From Tenacibaculum haliotis (GTDB taxonomy: Bacteria > Bacteroidota > Bacteroidia > Flavobacteriales > Flavobacteriaceae): DNA of 64,000 nt. This document shows, piece by piece, positions 33,186 through 44,483 of this stretch. Made by a program: the position numbers and the translations under genes. Numbering within the stretch: the first letter of the stretch is position 1; every line of letters begins with the position of its first letter. The notes beneath the pieces were generated by a model. The model was not told the origin of the DNA, ran no database searches, and saw nothing but the letters and a program-made list of their open reading frames with translations. Location of the stretch: positions 62,001 through 126,000 of the forward strand of contig NZ_JAOBTH010000023.1 of assembly GCF_025215075.1 (NCBI RefSeq), in the 5' to 3' direction.

Positions 33186-35630
33186 TTATCCTTCAAAACC
33201 TTCTCCTCCGCTATTTTGACCTCCGCCTTGTGGTCTTTCTCTTTTTTTCTTTTGATTAAAACGATACGTAAAACTTAATGATATTTGACGTTCTCTCCAT
33301 TGAAATTCACCATTAGAAATTGTTGATGGGTTATCTCTACCACCATAATACGTGGTGCTTTCTCGTTTACGTGAGTTTAATAAATCGCTTACATTTAATA
33401 CTAACGAGGCCTTGTCTTTTAAAATATCTTTACTAAAAGCTAAGTTTGCCATAAACATTCCGCTTCTATCACTTTGCGCGCTGTTTTGCGGTCCGCGATA
33501 CATTAAACGTGTTTGCCATTCAATTTTTGCAGGTAAGGTAATGCGAGCGTTAAAACGTGCAAACCAGCTGTCTTCGTTAACTTCCTTTAAGTTAGTTATT
33601 TCTTGTGTTCCGTCTTGTGCAGTAAACGTGTATGTAAAAGCATCAGTATTAAACTTAAAGTAGTTAAAACTTGCTGATAAACGTACTTTCTTTGTTGGAT
33701 TGTAATTACTTGTAAATTCAAAACCGTAACGTTGTTCGTCATTTAAATTTAAAGGTTGACTAACAAATACATTGGTTCCGCTTCGTTCTTCAATTATAGA
33801 AACTCGTTGAATTTTATCTGTTGAAAGTTGGTAATACAAAGATGCACCTAAGTTAAATTTTCTGATTTTTGTATTGTAACCCAAATCGAAAGAACTTGTG
33901 TAGGTTGGATTTAAATCAGGATTTCCTCTAAATACATTGGTAGCAGAACTACGACTTTCAAACGGATTTAAAAACCAGTGACGTGGTCTTCTTAAACGTC
34001 TGCTATAGCCTAAAGTAACATTTTCGTTGTCGTTTAACTCATAACCAAGGTTTACTGTAGGAAACCATTCAGTATAATTTTTGTCTGATTTTTGATTGGT
34101 TGTTAATACACTTAAATCGATGTCAGTAATTTCTGTACGAAGTCCTAATAAATAAGAGAACTTATTAATTTTACTTCCGTATTGTGTATAAAAAGCATAC
34201 ACATTTTGCTTAAAAGTAATAGCATTTGAAGGATCGAAAGTTGCAAGAGGATCTAATAGGTTTACTCTAAAATCTGAATCTAAATTTTGTAAAGTTGATT
34301 TGTGCCCGATTTCAAACTGGCTATTTTCACCAATTGGTAATACATAATCTATTTGTAATAACTTTTCTTTAGAATTGGTAATTTGTGAATTGTCTTCAGA
34401 AGGCGCACCATTTACGGTTACAGGAGAGTTTTCTGTTTGTTTGCTATCTCCGTATTGTAAATCGATGGTTAGTTTTTGTCCATCATCATTTAATCTGTTG
34501 GTGTAATTTATAGAATATTGTTTGTCTACACCATCTTCATCTTCATTTTCAATCCTATCTTCAGTAGTAGTTAAAACTTTATTTTCATCAAAAAAAGTTG
34601 AAATGTTAGTGGCAATATCATTTCCATTAGATTTTCTGTAAACAAAATTACCGGTAACAGAACTGTTGTCGTTTAGGTAATATTCCATTCCGATAGAAGC
34701 GTTGAAGTTTTTGTTTTTTCGATCAAAAGTTCTGTCTTCATCTCTATAGTCTTTAATAGTATTGTCACTATTAAAATTTGTAAAACTAGTTTGAGAGTTT
34801 CCTGGTCCTTTTCTGTAAGAGTACCCGATGTTAGAAAATAAGTTTATTTTTTTAGTACGGTAATTTAAATTTGGTGCTACTCTTAACATATCTGGGTTAC
34901 CAGCAGTAAGATTTATAGAACCATTAAAACCTGTAATTTTTCCTTTTCTAAGGATAATATTTAAAATTCCGGCAGTTCCTTCAGCATCATAACGTGCCGA
35001 TGGAGAAGTAATAACTTCTACTTTTTCAATAGCATCCGCAGGAAGGTTTCTTAAAGCATCGGTACCGGTTAAACCAACTAAAGCAGATGGTTTACCATCA
35101 ATTAAAATACGTACATTTTCATTACCCCTTAAACTAACTGCACCTACAGCATCTACATTTACTGATGGTACATTGTCTAATACATCAGAAGCTGTTCCAC
35201 CTTTTACGGTCATATCTTTACCTACGTTGTAAATCTTTTTATCTAAACGAATTTCAACAGTCGATTTTTCGGCAATGATTTCTACCTCATTTAAGGTTTC
35301 AGCATCTTCTGTTAAAGAAATAGTACCTATGTTTTTGTTTACTGTTAAGTTTTGAGTTCCTAAATTTTTAGTTTTAAAACCAATAAATTCAGCTTTTACA
35401 GCATAATCTCCTTTAGGAACAGAAATATTAAAGTTCCCTTTTGTATCTGTAATTCCTCCACTAATATTTTTTGTTTTAAGGTTTGTTAAAACTATGGTAG
35501 CGTATTCTAAAGGTTGTTTGGTGTTGGTTTCTATTACTTTACCTGAGATAGAAATACTTGCACCCTGCGGTTTTTGCGCAAACATTGATAAGCTAAAAAT
35601 GCAAGCAATTATAAGAGTTAATTTTTTCAT
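33186..35630 (-). CDS. TonB-dependent-receptor-like outer membrane barrel protein
   Basis: An 814-residue protein. A signal peptide (to about residue 19) precedes a carboxypeptidase-regulatory-like beta-sandwich (SISISGKVIETNTKQPLEYATIVL). The plug domain follows (SDVLDNVPSVNVDAVGAVSLRGNENVRILIDGKPSALVG across two strands; DAIEKVEVITSPSARYDAEG), then a long barrel of the outer-membrane beta-barrel 3 kind ending FTYRF. A Gly/Gln-rich tail (PQGGGQNSGGEGFEG) follows the last strand. No SusD partner or FecIR pair is adjacent, so the substrate is not indicated. Monocistronic. Confidence 0.85.
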   Translation of the reverse strand: MKKLTLIIACIFSLSMFAQKPQGASISISGKVIETNTKQPLEYATIVLTNLKTKNISGGITDTKGNFNISVPKGDYAVKAEFIGFKTKNLGTQNLTVNKNIGTISLTEDAETLNEVEIIAEKSTVEIRLDKKIYNVGKDMTVKGGTASDVLDNVPSVNVDAVGAVSLRGNENVRILIDGKPSALVGLTGTDALRNLPADAIEKVEVITSPSARYDAEGTAGILNIILRKGKITGFNGSINLTAGNPDMLRVAPNLNYRTKKINLFSNIGYSYRKGPGNSQTSFTNFNSDNTIKDYRDEDRTFDRKNKNFNASIGMEYYLNDNSSVTGNFVYRKSNGNDIATNISTFFDENKVLTTTEDRIENEDEDGVDKQYSINYTNRLNDDGQKLTIDLQYGDSKQTENSPVTVNGAPSEDNSQITNSKEKLLQIDYVLPIGENSQFEIGHKSTLQNLDSDFRVNLLDPLATFDPSNAITFKQNVYAFYTQYGSKINKFSYLLGLRTEITDIDLSVLTTNQKSDKNYTEWFPTVNLGYELNDNENVTLGYSRRLRRPRHWFLNPFESRSSATNVFRGNPDLNPTYTSSFDLGYNTKIRKFNLGASLYYQLSTDKIQRVSIIEERSGTNVFVSQPLNLNDEQRYGFEFTSNYNPTKKVRLSASFNYFKFNTDAFTYTFTAQDGTQEITNLKEVNEDSWFARFNARITLPAKIEWQTRLMYRGPQNSAQSDRSGMFMANLAFSKDILKDKASLVLNVSDLLNSRKRESTTYYGGRDNPSTISNGEFQWRERQISLSFTYRFNQKKKRERPQGGGQNSGGEGFEG

Positions 35631-35805
35631 TGAATTAAATAATATTTTTTATACTAAGACAACAAAGGTCTCTTAAGGTTTAGTAGGGTTGCGTTAAAAT
35701 TGTGTTAAAGAAAAATTAAAGTTTAAAAAAGGAATAATTTGAGTTTTGTACATTAGTTGTAGAAAATTGATTTTTTTTGATGGCATAAAATTAAAATAGA
35801 TAGAA

Positions 35806-36813
35806 ATGAAACGTAGAAAATTTATAAGGAAATTATCTGTTACCGGCTTAGGTTTAGTTACAGTGTCATCAACAGTTTTAGCCTGTAAAGAAACAGTGAA
35901 AGAAGAAAAAGAAATTAGTTTCATTTCAAAACCTGTACGTCCTGTTGTTATTGCAATATGGAATACGCCATTGGCGGTTGAAACCGCAGCAGTAATTTTG
36001 AAAAAAGGAGGATCGGCATTAGATGCTGTTGAACAAGGTTGTAGAGTTGAAGAAGCGAATGAAAAAGGGAAATCGGTAGGAAAAGGCGGTTTGCCTGATA
36101 GAGATGGAAATGTAACTTTGGATGCCTGTATTATGGATGAAAAGGGAAATTACGGAGCTGTTTTAGGTGTTAAAAATATAAAACATGTAATTTCTGTAGC
36201 ACGAAAAGTAATGGAAGATACACCACATGTAATGTTGGTTGGGGAAGGAGCTGAACAATTTGCAGTTTCAAAAGGTTTTGAAAGGGAAGATTTATTGACG
36301 GATGCCTCTAAAAAAGCATGGGAACAATGGAAAGTAAAATCAGAATATAAACCGATTATCAATATCGAAAATCACGATACTATTGGGATGCTAGCAATTG
36401 ATAAAAGTGGAAATATTTCTGGAGCTTGTACCACAAGTGGATTGGCATATAAAATGGCTGGTAGAGTAGGAGATTCTCCAATTATTGGTGGTGGTTTATT
36501 TATTGATAATGAAATTGGAGGGGCATCTGCTACTGGTTTAGGAGAAGAGGTTTTAAAAACTGTCGGTAGTTTTTTAATAGTTGAATTAATGCGTCAAGGA
36601 AAATCACCACAAGAAGCCTGTGAAATTGCCATTGGAAGAATTGTGAATAAACCAGGGAAAGATTTTAAGAATTTTCAAGTAGGTTATATTGCTGTAAATA
36701 AGCAAGGAGAAACAGGTGCGTATTCAATTCACGAATGGTTTAGCTATAATTTGTATAAAGAAGGCAAAAATAAAAACATTAAGTCAGATTATTTTAATAA
36801 AGTGAGAAGCTAG
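35806..36813 (+). CDS. Glycosylasparaginase / isoaspartyl peptidase family lipoprotein
   Basis: A 335-residue N-terminal-nucleophile hydrolase. NHDTIGMLAIDKSGNISGACTTSG contains the autocleavage site: Asp191-Thr192, where Thr192 becomes the nucleophile. GRVGDSPIIGGGLFIDNEIGGASATGLGE is the substrate-binding stretch of N4-(beta-GlcNAc)-asparaginases. The N-terminus has a twin-arginine-like RRKFIRKL and a lipobox VLAC (Cys27), suggesting folded export and lipidation. It would remove glycan-linked asparagine from glycopeptides or act on isoaspartyl peptides. It stands alone. Confidence 0.85.
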   Translation: MKRRKFIRKLSVTGLGLVTVSSTVLACKETVKEEKEISFISKPVRPVVIAIWNTPLAVETAAVILKKGGSALDAVEQGCRVEEANEKGKSVGKGGLPDRDGNVTLDACIMDEKGNYGAVLGVKNIKHVISVARKVMEDTPHVMLVGEGAEQFAVSKGFEREDLLTDASKKAWEQWKVKSEYKPIINIENHDTIGMLAIDKSGNISGACTTSGLAYKMAGRVGDSPIIGGGLFIDNEIGGASATGLGEEVLKTVGSFLIVELMRQGKSPQEACEIAIGRIVNKPGKDFKNFQVGYIAVNKQGETGAYSIHEWFSYNLYKEGKNKNIKSDYFNKVRS

Positions 36814-36836
36814 TTTTTTTTAGAGAAGAGAGAAGA

Positions 36837-36876
36837 CAAAAAAAGACGCAATTTTTAAAATTGCGTCTTTTTTAAT
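36837..36876. terminator. Bidirectional terminator between the asparaginase-like gene and yidC
   Basis: Arms AAAAAGACGCAATTTT (36840-36855) and AAAATTGCGTCTTTTT (36857-36872) around one base, between convergent genes. Confidence 0.88.
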
Positions 36877-36893
36877 TTCTGCCTAGAGCCTAC

Positions 36894-38765
36894 TTATTTT
36901 TTCTTTTTTGCTTTTTGTTGTGCAGCTTGTTGTTCTTGTGCTTGTTTCATAGCACTATCTAAACGCTCACGAAACTTACTTTTAGCTTTTTCAGGCTTCT
37001 TTTTGTTCTCTTCAATTTTAGCGTGAATCTTAGCTTCATCAATTACGTAATTTTTAATAATTAACATAATTACGATGGTTAATAAGTTAGATATAAAATA
37101 ATATAAACTTAATCCACTTGCGTAGTTGTTAAAGAAAAACAACATCATAATAGGAGAGAAGTAAATCATATACTTCATCATTTTACCCATGTCAGGCATT
37201 CCTTCTTGTGTAGGAGCTTGCATGTTTGCTTGTTGACTTTGATTCATTTTCATGTAAAAGAAAATAGCAACTGAAGCTAATATTGGGAATAAACTTACGT
37301 GATCTCCATAAAAAGGAATACTAAAAGGTAATTGATATACCATATCGTAAGATGATAAATCATTTGCCCATAAAAAGCTTTTTTGTCTGAACTCTATATT
37401 GGTAGGAAAAAACTTAAATAAAGCAAAGAATACAGGCATTTGCATTAATGCAGGGATACAACCCGACATCATGTTTACTCCAGCTTTTCGTTGCACCGCC
37501 ATTGTTTCTTGCTGACGTTTCATTGCATTTTCTTTACCAGGATATTTTTTGTTGATTTCTTCCATTTCTGGACGAATAACTTTCATCTTAGCACTCGATA
37601 AATACGATTTATAAAGTACTGGCGACATGATAATACGAACAACGATCGTCATAAATATGATAATCAATCCGTAGTTACCAATAAACCCTTTTAAAAAGTT
37701 AAAAACAGGATGGAAAATAGTACGGTTTAAGAATCCGAAAATTCCCCAACCTAAATCAGCTATTTCGTCTAAACTTGTTCCTTCATACGATTTTAATAAA
37801 TTGTAATCTGTTGGTCCGTAAAACCATTCCATATTATAATTTAACTCACCATTTGTTAAAGCTAAAGGTGTTTTTAAACTATAAGTTTTAGTAAAAACAG
37901 TATCTTTTTCTTCACCTGCAAAATCAACCGATTTTAAACTTGCTCCGTTAAAAGGAGTATCCGAAGATAAAATTGATGAAAAGAAATGTTGTTTATAAGT
38001 AACCCAATTTACATCGCTAACGGTTTCATCGTCGTTCATTTGTAAATAATCAACTTCATCATCAGCTTTATAATAGTAGTAAGAATACATGTTTTCGGTT
38101 TTTAAACTTTTTTCATGTCTAAAACCTTTTAAACTCCAATCTAAATTAATTGCTTGAGAGCTGTTTATTACCGAATTTAATCCTTGAGAACGAACAGCAA
38201 AAGCTACACGGTAATCGTCTTTTTTAATCTCGTAACGATATTCTAAAAATTGATTTTCAGATACTTTCAATTTCATAGAAAGTATTTGAGTATCTCCGTT
38301 TTTAGTTAAAGTAGGTGTAAATAATAAATCTTTAGTATTTAAAATACGATTATCGGTAGTTCCGAAATTAATATTAAAAGACGCGTTTTTATCTTTTACT
38401 AAATATAAAGGAAGCGAATCGTATGTTTTGAAGTTTTTAAGTAAAGCTTCAGTAATTTGCCCACCTTTATTATCAATAGTTAATTTAACAAGGTCATTCT
38501 CTATAGAGGTACTTCCATCTTTACCAGTTGAAGCTCCGTATGCAAAAGCGCCTAGTTTGTTTTTTAAAGCAATTTGCTGTAGCGAGTCATTTAAGACAGT
38601 TGTTTCTGCTAAATTGTTTTGAGTAGTTGCTGCTTCAGAAACTTGTTCTGTTTTAGTTGTTTCAGGAGTTACTTCTGGCTCACGAGTGTTCATCCACCAA
38701 AGCAATATTCCTCCTAATAAAAGCATTCCTATAAAGGAATTTAAATCAAATTTTTTTTGTTCCAT
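36894..38765 (-). CDS. yidC: Membrane protein insertase YidC
   Basis: A 623-residue inner-membrane insertase. An N-terminal helix (about 10-26) precedes a large periplasmic beta domain (about 60-350), then the conserved five-helix core: GNYGLIIIFMTIVVRIIMSPVLYKSY, GCIPALMQMPVFFALFKFFP, and helices near 480-580. The hydrophilic groove Arg is the one in VVRIIMSP. A Lys/Gln-rich tail (about 60 residues) can bind ribosomes. It follows pyrG but is separated from it by a terminator, and has its own minus-strand -7 element (TACATTTG, reverse of 38826-38833). Confidence 0.95.
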   Translation of the reverse strand: MEQKKFDLNSFIGMLLLGGILLWWMNTREPEVTPETTKTEQVSEAATTQNNLAETTVLNDSLQQIALKNKLGAFAYGASTGKDGSTSIENDLVKLTIDNKGGQITEALLKNFKTYDSLPLYLVKDKNASFNINFGTTDNRILNTKDLLFTPTLTKNGDTQILSMKLKVSENQFLEYRYEIKKDDYRVAFAVRSQGLNSVINSSQAINLDWSLKGFRHEKSLKTENMYSYYYYKADDEVDYLQMNDDETVSDVNWVTYKQHFFSSILSSDTPFNGASLKSVDFAGEEKDTVFTKTYSLKTPLALTNGELNYNMEWFYGPTDYNLLKSYEGTSLDEIADLGWGIFGFLNRTIFHPVFNFLKGFIGNYGLIIIFMTIVVRIIMSPVLYKSYLSSAKMKVIRPEMEEINKKYPGKENAMKRQQETMAVQRKAGVNMMSGCIPALMQMPVFFALFKFFPTNIEFRQKSFLWANDLSSYDMVYQLPFSIPFYGDHVSLFPILASVAIFFYMKMNQSQQANMQAPTQEGMPDMGKMMKYMIYFSPIMMLFFFNNYASGLSLYYFISNLLTIVIMLIIKNYVIDEAKIHAKIEENKKKPEKAKSKFRERLDSAMKQAQEQQAAQQKAKKKK

Positions 38766-38825
38766 TGATATGTATTATAATGTCAACTTGTCATTTTTTG
38801 TTTTTCTCATTATTGAAAAACCCGA

Positions 38826-38833
38826 CAAATGTA
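38826..38833 (-). promoter_or_regulatory. Probable -7 element of yidC
   Basis: TACATTTG on the minus strand fits TAnnTTTG, about 60 bases before the ATG; the -33 half is weak. Confidence 0.4.
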
Positions 38834-38913
38834 GCGAAACCTTATATATTTTATGAGGTTTTACTGTGATTAATTTTGATGATAGTAATAGTTCAAATAG
38901 TATTCCGTTTTGA

Positions 38914-38950
38914 TAAAAAAAATCCTGTAACTAAAAATTACAGGATTTTA
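38914..38950 (-). terminator. Terminator of pyrG
   Basis: Stem AAAATCCTGTAA (to 38930) / TTACAGGATTTT (38938-38949), loop of 7; T-run on the minus strand. Confidence 0.83.
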
Positions 38951-38953
38951 AAT

Positions 38954-40616
<1,663 letters not shown>

Positions 40617-40694
40617 TAAAAAAGTGAAAAAAGATATATAAAAATTCACTATTTTTGCCACGTGAAAAAATATTAGAAAAAAGTAAAACTAGTA

Positions 40695-40725
40695 TTTGTT
40701 AAACAAAAAAACTGTTGTATATTTG
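40695..40725 (+). promoter_or_regulatory. Primary-sigma promoter of rpmH
   Basis: TTTG (40695-40698), exactly 19 bases, TATATTTG (40718-40725). A perfect match; the resulting leader of the ribosomal gene is about 65 bases. Confidence 0.8.
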
Positions 40726-40796
40726 CCCACGCTTTTAGCAGACGGAATTTCATAAAAGCAACGTATAATTAAAGACCATTTTTAAAAATATAAATA

Positions 40797-40958
40797 ATGC
40801 CGAAAAGAACTTACCAACCATCGAAAAGAAAAAGAAGAAACAAACACGGTTTCAGAGAAAGAATGGCATCTGCTAATGGACGTAAAGTACTAGCAAGAAG
40901 AAGAGCTAAAGGAAGAAAGAACTTAAGTGTATCTTCAGCTCCAAGACCAAAAAAATAA
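40797..40958 (+). CDS. rpmH: Ribosomal protein bL34
   Basis: A 53-residue, very basic protein starting [20 protein letters not shown] and continuing with [20 protein letters not shown], the unmistakable L34 sequence of the large ribosomal subunit. It has a C-terminal extension ([12 protein letters not shown]) compared with the E. coli form. It has its own promoter and terminator. rnpA, which usually follows, is absent here; carB comes next instead. Confidence 0.97.
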   Translation: MPKRTYQPSKRKRRNKHGFRERMASANGRKVLARRRAKGRKNLSVSSAPRPKK

Positions 40959-40981
40959 TGATTAACAATTGTTAATATATT

Positions 40982-41014
40982 AGGTGTTACTATTTTTTAG
41001 TAACACCTTTTTTT
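40982..41014 (+). terminator. Terminator of rpmH
   Basis: Stem AGGTGTTACTA (40982-40992) / TAGTAACACCT (40998-41008) followed by a long T-run. Confidence 0.87.
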
Positions 41015-41061
41015 ATATATACTTTTTTTATTTTTGACAACAACACAACACAACAATTAAG

Positions 41062-43914
41062 ATGCCTAAAAATCAAAACCTTAAATCTATTTTAATAATC
41101 GGATCAGGACCAATTGTTATTGGACAAGCCTGTGAGTTTGATTATTCTGGAACGCAAGCTTTGCGTTCTTTACGCGAAGACGGAATTGAAACTGTTTTAA
41201 TCAATTCGAACCCAGCAACAATCATGACCGACCCTACAATGGCCGATCATGTTTATCTTTTGCCTTTAAATACAAAATCGTTAATTCAAATTTTAAAAGA
41301 GCATCCACAAATTGATGCCGTTTTACCAACAATGGGTGGTCAAACAGCATTAAATTTATGTATTGAAGCTGACGAAAAAGGAATTTGGAAAGATTTTGGA
41401 GTAGAAATTATTGGTGTTAATATTGATGCTATTAATATTACAGAAGATCGTGAGAAGTTTAGAAACTTGATGATAGATATTGGTATTCCAATGGCACCTC
41501 AAGCAACAGCTACTTCTTTCTTAAAAGGAAAAGAAATTGCACAAGAATTTGGATTTCCTTTAATTATTAGAGCATCCTTTACTTTAGGTGGTGAAGGAGC
41601 TTCTTTTGTTTATAAAGAAGAAGACTTTGATGCTTTGTTAACTCGCGGATTAGAAGTTTCTCCTATTCATGAGGTAATGATTGATAAAGCACTTATCGGT
41701 TGGAAAGAATACGAGTTAGAATTATTAAGAGACGCGAATGATAATGTAGTTATTATTTGTTCTATTGAAAATATGGATCCGATCGGAATTCACACAGGAG
41801 ATTCTATTACGGTAGCTCCTGCAATGACACTTTCTGATAAAACATTCCAAAAAATGCGTGATATGGCAATTCATATGATGCGTAATATTGGTGATTTTGC
41901 AGGTGGATGTAATGTGCAGTTTGCGATTTCTCCTGATGAAAAAGAAGACATAATAGCAATTGAAATTAATCCACGTGTATCGCGTTCTTCTGCTTTAGCA
42001 AGTAAAGCAACTGGATATCCGATTGCGAAAATTGCCGCTAAATTAGCTTTGGGTTATCATTTAGATGAATTAGATAATCAAATTACCAAATCGACATCAG
42101 CTTTATTTGAGCCAACCTTAGATTATGTAATTGTAAAAATTCCTCGTTGGAACTTTGATAAATTTGAAGGTTCAGACAGAACTTTAGGTTTACAAATGAA
42201 ATCTGTTGGTGAAGTAATGGGAATTGGACGTTCGTTTCAAGAAGCATTACATAAAGCAACACAATCTCTTGAAATTAAACGTAATGGTTTAGGTGCTGAT
42301 GGAAAAGAAAATAAGAATTACGAAGAAATTATAGAGAAATTAACTAACGCATCTTGGGATCGTGTTTTTATTATTTATGATGCTATTAAAATGGGAATTC
42401 CGTTGAGTAAAATCCACGAAATTACGCAGATTGATATGTGGTTCTTAAAACAATATGAAGAATTACACGAAATAGAAAAAGAAATATCTAAATTCAGTGT
42501 TGATACACTTGATAGAGATTTGTTATTAGAAGCAAAACAGAAAGGATATGGAGATCGTCAGATTGCACATATGTTACAATGTTTAGAAAGTGAAGTATAT
42601 AAGAAAAGAGAAGAGTTAAATATTAATAGAGTTTATAAGTTAGTAGATACTTGTGCGGCAGAATTTAAAGCAAAAACTCCGTATTATTATTCAACTTTCG
42701 AAAGTGATATTGTAACTAAAGAAGGTGAAACAGTTATAGCTAACGAAAGTGAAGTTACACCAAAAAAGAAAATTATAGTTTTAGGTTCAGGACCAAACCG
42801 AATCGGACAAGGAATTGAATTTGATTATTGTTGTGTTCATGGTATTTTAGCAGCTGCAGAATGTGGTTACGAAACGATTATGATTAACTGTAATCCAGAA
42901 ACGGTTTCTACCGATTTTGATACCGCAGATAAATTATACTTCGAACCTGTTTTTTGGGAGCATATTTATGATATCATAAAACATGAAAAACCAGAAGGAG
43001 TTATTGTTCAATTAGGAGGGCAAACTGCTTTAAAGTTAGCAGAGAAGTTAACGAAATACGGAATTAAAATTTTAGGAACCTCTTTTGAAGCCTTAGATTT
43101 AGCAGAAGATAGAGGAAGTTTTTCAGACTTGTTAAAAAACAATAATATTCCGTATCCAGAATTTGGAATTGCAGAAACTGCGGATGAAGCTTTGGCTTTG
43201 GCAGATGAATTAGATTTTCCGATTTTAGTAAGACCTTCTTATGTTTTAGGAGGACAAGGAATGAAAATTGTTATCAACAAAGAAGAATTAATAGAGCATG
43301 TTGTTGATTTATTAAGAAGAATGCCTGGTAATAAATTATTATTAGACCATTATTTAGATGGCGCAATAGAAGCAGAAGCTGATGCAATTAGTGATGGTGA
43401 AAACGTGCAAATTATCGGAATTATGGAGCATATTGAGCCTTGTGGAGTGCACTCTGGAGATTCAAATGCAACATTACCAGCCTTTAATTTAGGTGATTTA
43501 GTATTGCAGCAAATAAAAGATCATACAAAAACAATCGCTTTAGAATTGAAAACAGTTGGTTTGATTAACGTTCAGTTTGCAATTAAAAACGATATTGTTT
43601 ATATTATTGAAGCAAATCCAAGAGCATCACGTACAGTTCCTTTTATAGCAAAAGCTTATAAACAGCCTTATGTAAATTATGCTACTAAGGTAATGTTAGG
43701 AGAAAAGAAAGTAACAGATTTTGATTTTAATCCTCAGTTAGATGGTTATGCAATAAAACAACCTGTATTTTCATTTAATAAATTTCCGAATGTAAACAAA
43801 CAATTAGGACCTGAAATGAAATCGACAGGAGAAAGTATTTTGTTTATTGATGATTTAAAAGATGATCAATTTTACGATTTGTATTCAAGACGTAAAATGT
43901 ATTTAACAAAGTAA
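41062..43914 (+). CDS. carB: Carbamoyl-phosphate synthase large subunit, short form
   Basis: A 950-residue protein with two ATP-grasp synthetase halves. The first starts ILIIGSGPIVIGQACEFDYSGTQ; the second, near residue 570, starts VLGSGPNRIGQGIEFDYCC. Both carry the expected IRASFTLGG / VRPSYVLGGQGM and EINPRVSRSSAL / EANPRASRTVPF motifs. It makes carbamoyl phosphate for arginine and pyrimidines using ammonia passed from CarA. The E. coli subunit is about 1073 residues; this one stops at the end of the second synthetase domain (GPEMKSTGES...), so the C-terminal allosteric domain bound by UMP and ornithine is missing. carA is not in the window. Confidence 0.94.
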   Translation: MPKNQNLKSILIIGSGPIVIGQACEFDYSGTQALRSLREDGIETVLINSNPATIMTDPTMADHVYLLPLNTKSLIQILKEHPQIDAVLPTMGGQTALNLCIEADEKGIWKDFGVEIIGVNIDAINITEDREKFRNLMIDIGIPMAPQATATSFLKGKEIAQEFGFPLIIRASFTLGGEGASFVYKEEDFDALLTRGLEVSPIHEVMIDKALIGWKEYELELLRDANDNVVIICSIENMDPIGIHTGDSITVAPAMTLSDKTFQKMRDMAIHMMRNIGDFAGGCNVQFAISPDEKEDIIAIEINPRVSRSSALASKATGYPIAKIAAKLALGYHLDELDNQITKSTSALFEPTLDYVIVKIPRWNFDKFEGSDRTLGLQMKSVGEVMGIGRSFQEALHKATQSLEIKRNGLGADGKENKNYEEIIEKLTNASWDRVFIIYDAIKMGIPLSKIHEITQIDMWFLKQYEELHEIEKEISKFSVDTLDRDLLLEAKQKGYGDRQIAHMLQCLESEVYKKREELNINRVYKLVDTCAAEFKAKTPYYYSTFESDIVTKEGETVIANESEVTPKKKIIVLGSGPNRIGQGIEFDYCCVHGILAAAECGYETIMINCNPETVSTDFDTADKLYFEPVFWEHIYDIIKHEKPEGVIVQLGGQTALKLAEKLTKYGIKILGTSFEALDLAEDRGSFSDLLKNNNIPYPEFGIAETADEALALADELDFPILVRPSYVLGGQGMKIVINKEELIEHVVDLLRRMPGNKLLLDHYLDGAIEAEADAISDGENVQIIGIMEHIEPCGVHSGDSNATLPAFNLGDLVLQQIKDHTKTIALELKTVGLINVQFAIKNDIVYIIEANPRASRTVPFIAKAYKQPYVNYATKVMLGEKKVTDFDFNPQLDGYAIKQPVFSFNKFPNVNKQLGPEMKSTGESILFIDDLKDDQFYDLYSRRKMYLTK

Positions 43915-43933
43915 GTTTTGTCAAAATAAATTT

Positions 43934-43970
43934 AAAAGCCTATCAATAATTATTGATAGGCTTTTTTTTA
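43934..43970 (+). terminator. Terminator of carB
   Basis: Stem AAAAGCCTATCAATA (43934-43948) / TATTGATAGGCTTTT (43951-43965), two-base loop, T-run. Confidence 0.88.
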
Positions 43971-43984
43971 ACAAGAAATTAACC

Positions 43985-44005
43985 AGTTGTATATGCAACT
44001 AAATA
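43985..44005. promoter_or_regulatory. Operator-like palindrome 1, upstream of marR
   Basis: GTTGTATATGCAAC (43986-43999) is an inverted repeat and, with flanks, reads AGTTGTA-TA-TGCAACTAAATA. The same 21 bases, apart from the central two, recur at 44484-44504. It overlaps the -33 region of a promoter whose -7 is TAATTTTG at 44018-44025. Confidence 0.65.
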
Positions 44006-44017
44006 ATGTTTTTATGT

Positions 44018-44025
44018 TAATTTTG
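44018..44025 (+). promoter_or_regulatory. -7 element of the marR promoter
   Basis: TAATTTTG fits TAnnTTTG, 20 bases before the marR ATG. The palindrome at 43986-43999 occupies the -33 position, as expected for a repressor site. Confidence 0.55.
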
Positions 44026-44044
44026 CAGACATTAAAAAATATGT

Positions 44045-44482
44045 ATGGGAATTGAAAATACATTAGCGCCTTGGTTAGGAAAAACCACAAAAATGATTGA
44101 AAATCATGTTCAGGACTTGTTTTTTGACCATAATATTTCATTGACAAAAATACAATGGGTATTCCTAAAAAAAGTGCAAGAAAAAAACGGGGTACCACAA
44201 CAGGAATTAGCATTTTTAACAGGTAGAGATAAAACATCATTAACACGTTTAATAAATACGATGGAAAAAAAAGCTTTAGTAGCTAGAATTCCGTCTAAAT
44301 TAGATAGGCGAATTAATAATATTCATATTACTAAAAAGGGGGAGAGTTTATTTAAAGAAACACTGCCGTTAATGGAGCAATTTGTAACATCATTACAAGA
44401 AAATATATCCGAAGAAGAAATTACACAAACAATAAGTGTTATCAAAAAAATACAAGAAAATTTAAAAACTAAAACTAGTTAA
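44045..44482 (+). CDS. MarR-family transcriptional repressor
   Basis: A 145-residue winged helix-turn-helix protein. LTKIQWVFLKKVQEKNGVPQQELAFLTGRDKTSLTRLINTMEKKALVARIPSKLDRRINNIHIT contains the recognition helix and the wing with the family's D/R-rich tip. It is the first gene of an RND efflux series. The two identical palindromes, one before it and one after it, make it the likely repressor of itself and of the pump. The inducer is unknown. Confidence 0.9.
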   Translation: MGIENTLAPWLGKTTKMIENHVQDLFFDHNISLTKIQWVFLKKVQEKNGVPQQELAFLTGRDKTSLTRLINTMEKKALVARIPSKLDRRINNIHITKKGESLFKETLPLMEQFVTSLQENISEEEITQTISVIKKIQENLKTKTS

Positions 44483-44483
44483 A

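Noticed and set aside
40650..40657. TATTTTTG as an additional -7 element upstream of rpmH
   Set aside because: No TTTG at the required distance, and a perfect promoter lies 68 bases downstream.
43968..44246. A 92-codon minus-strand ORF over the marR start and promoter
   Set aside because: It overlaps marR and its operator and has a hydrophobic composition from AT-rich sequence; nothing supports translation.
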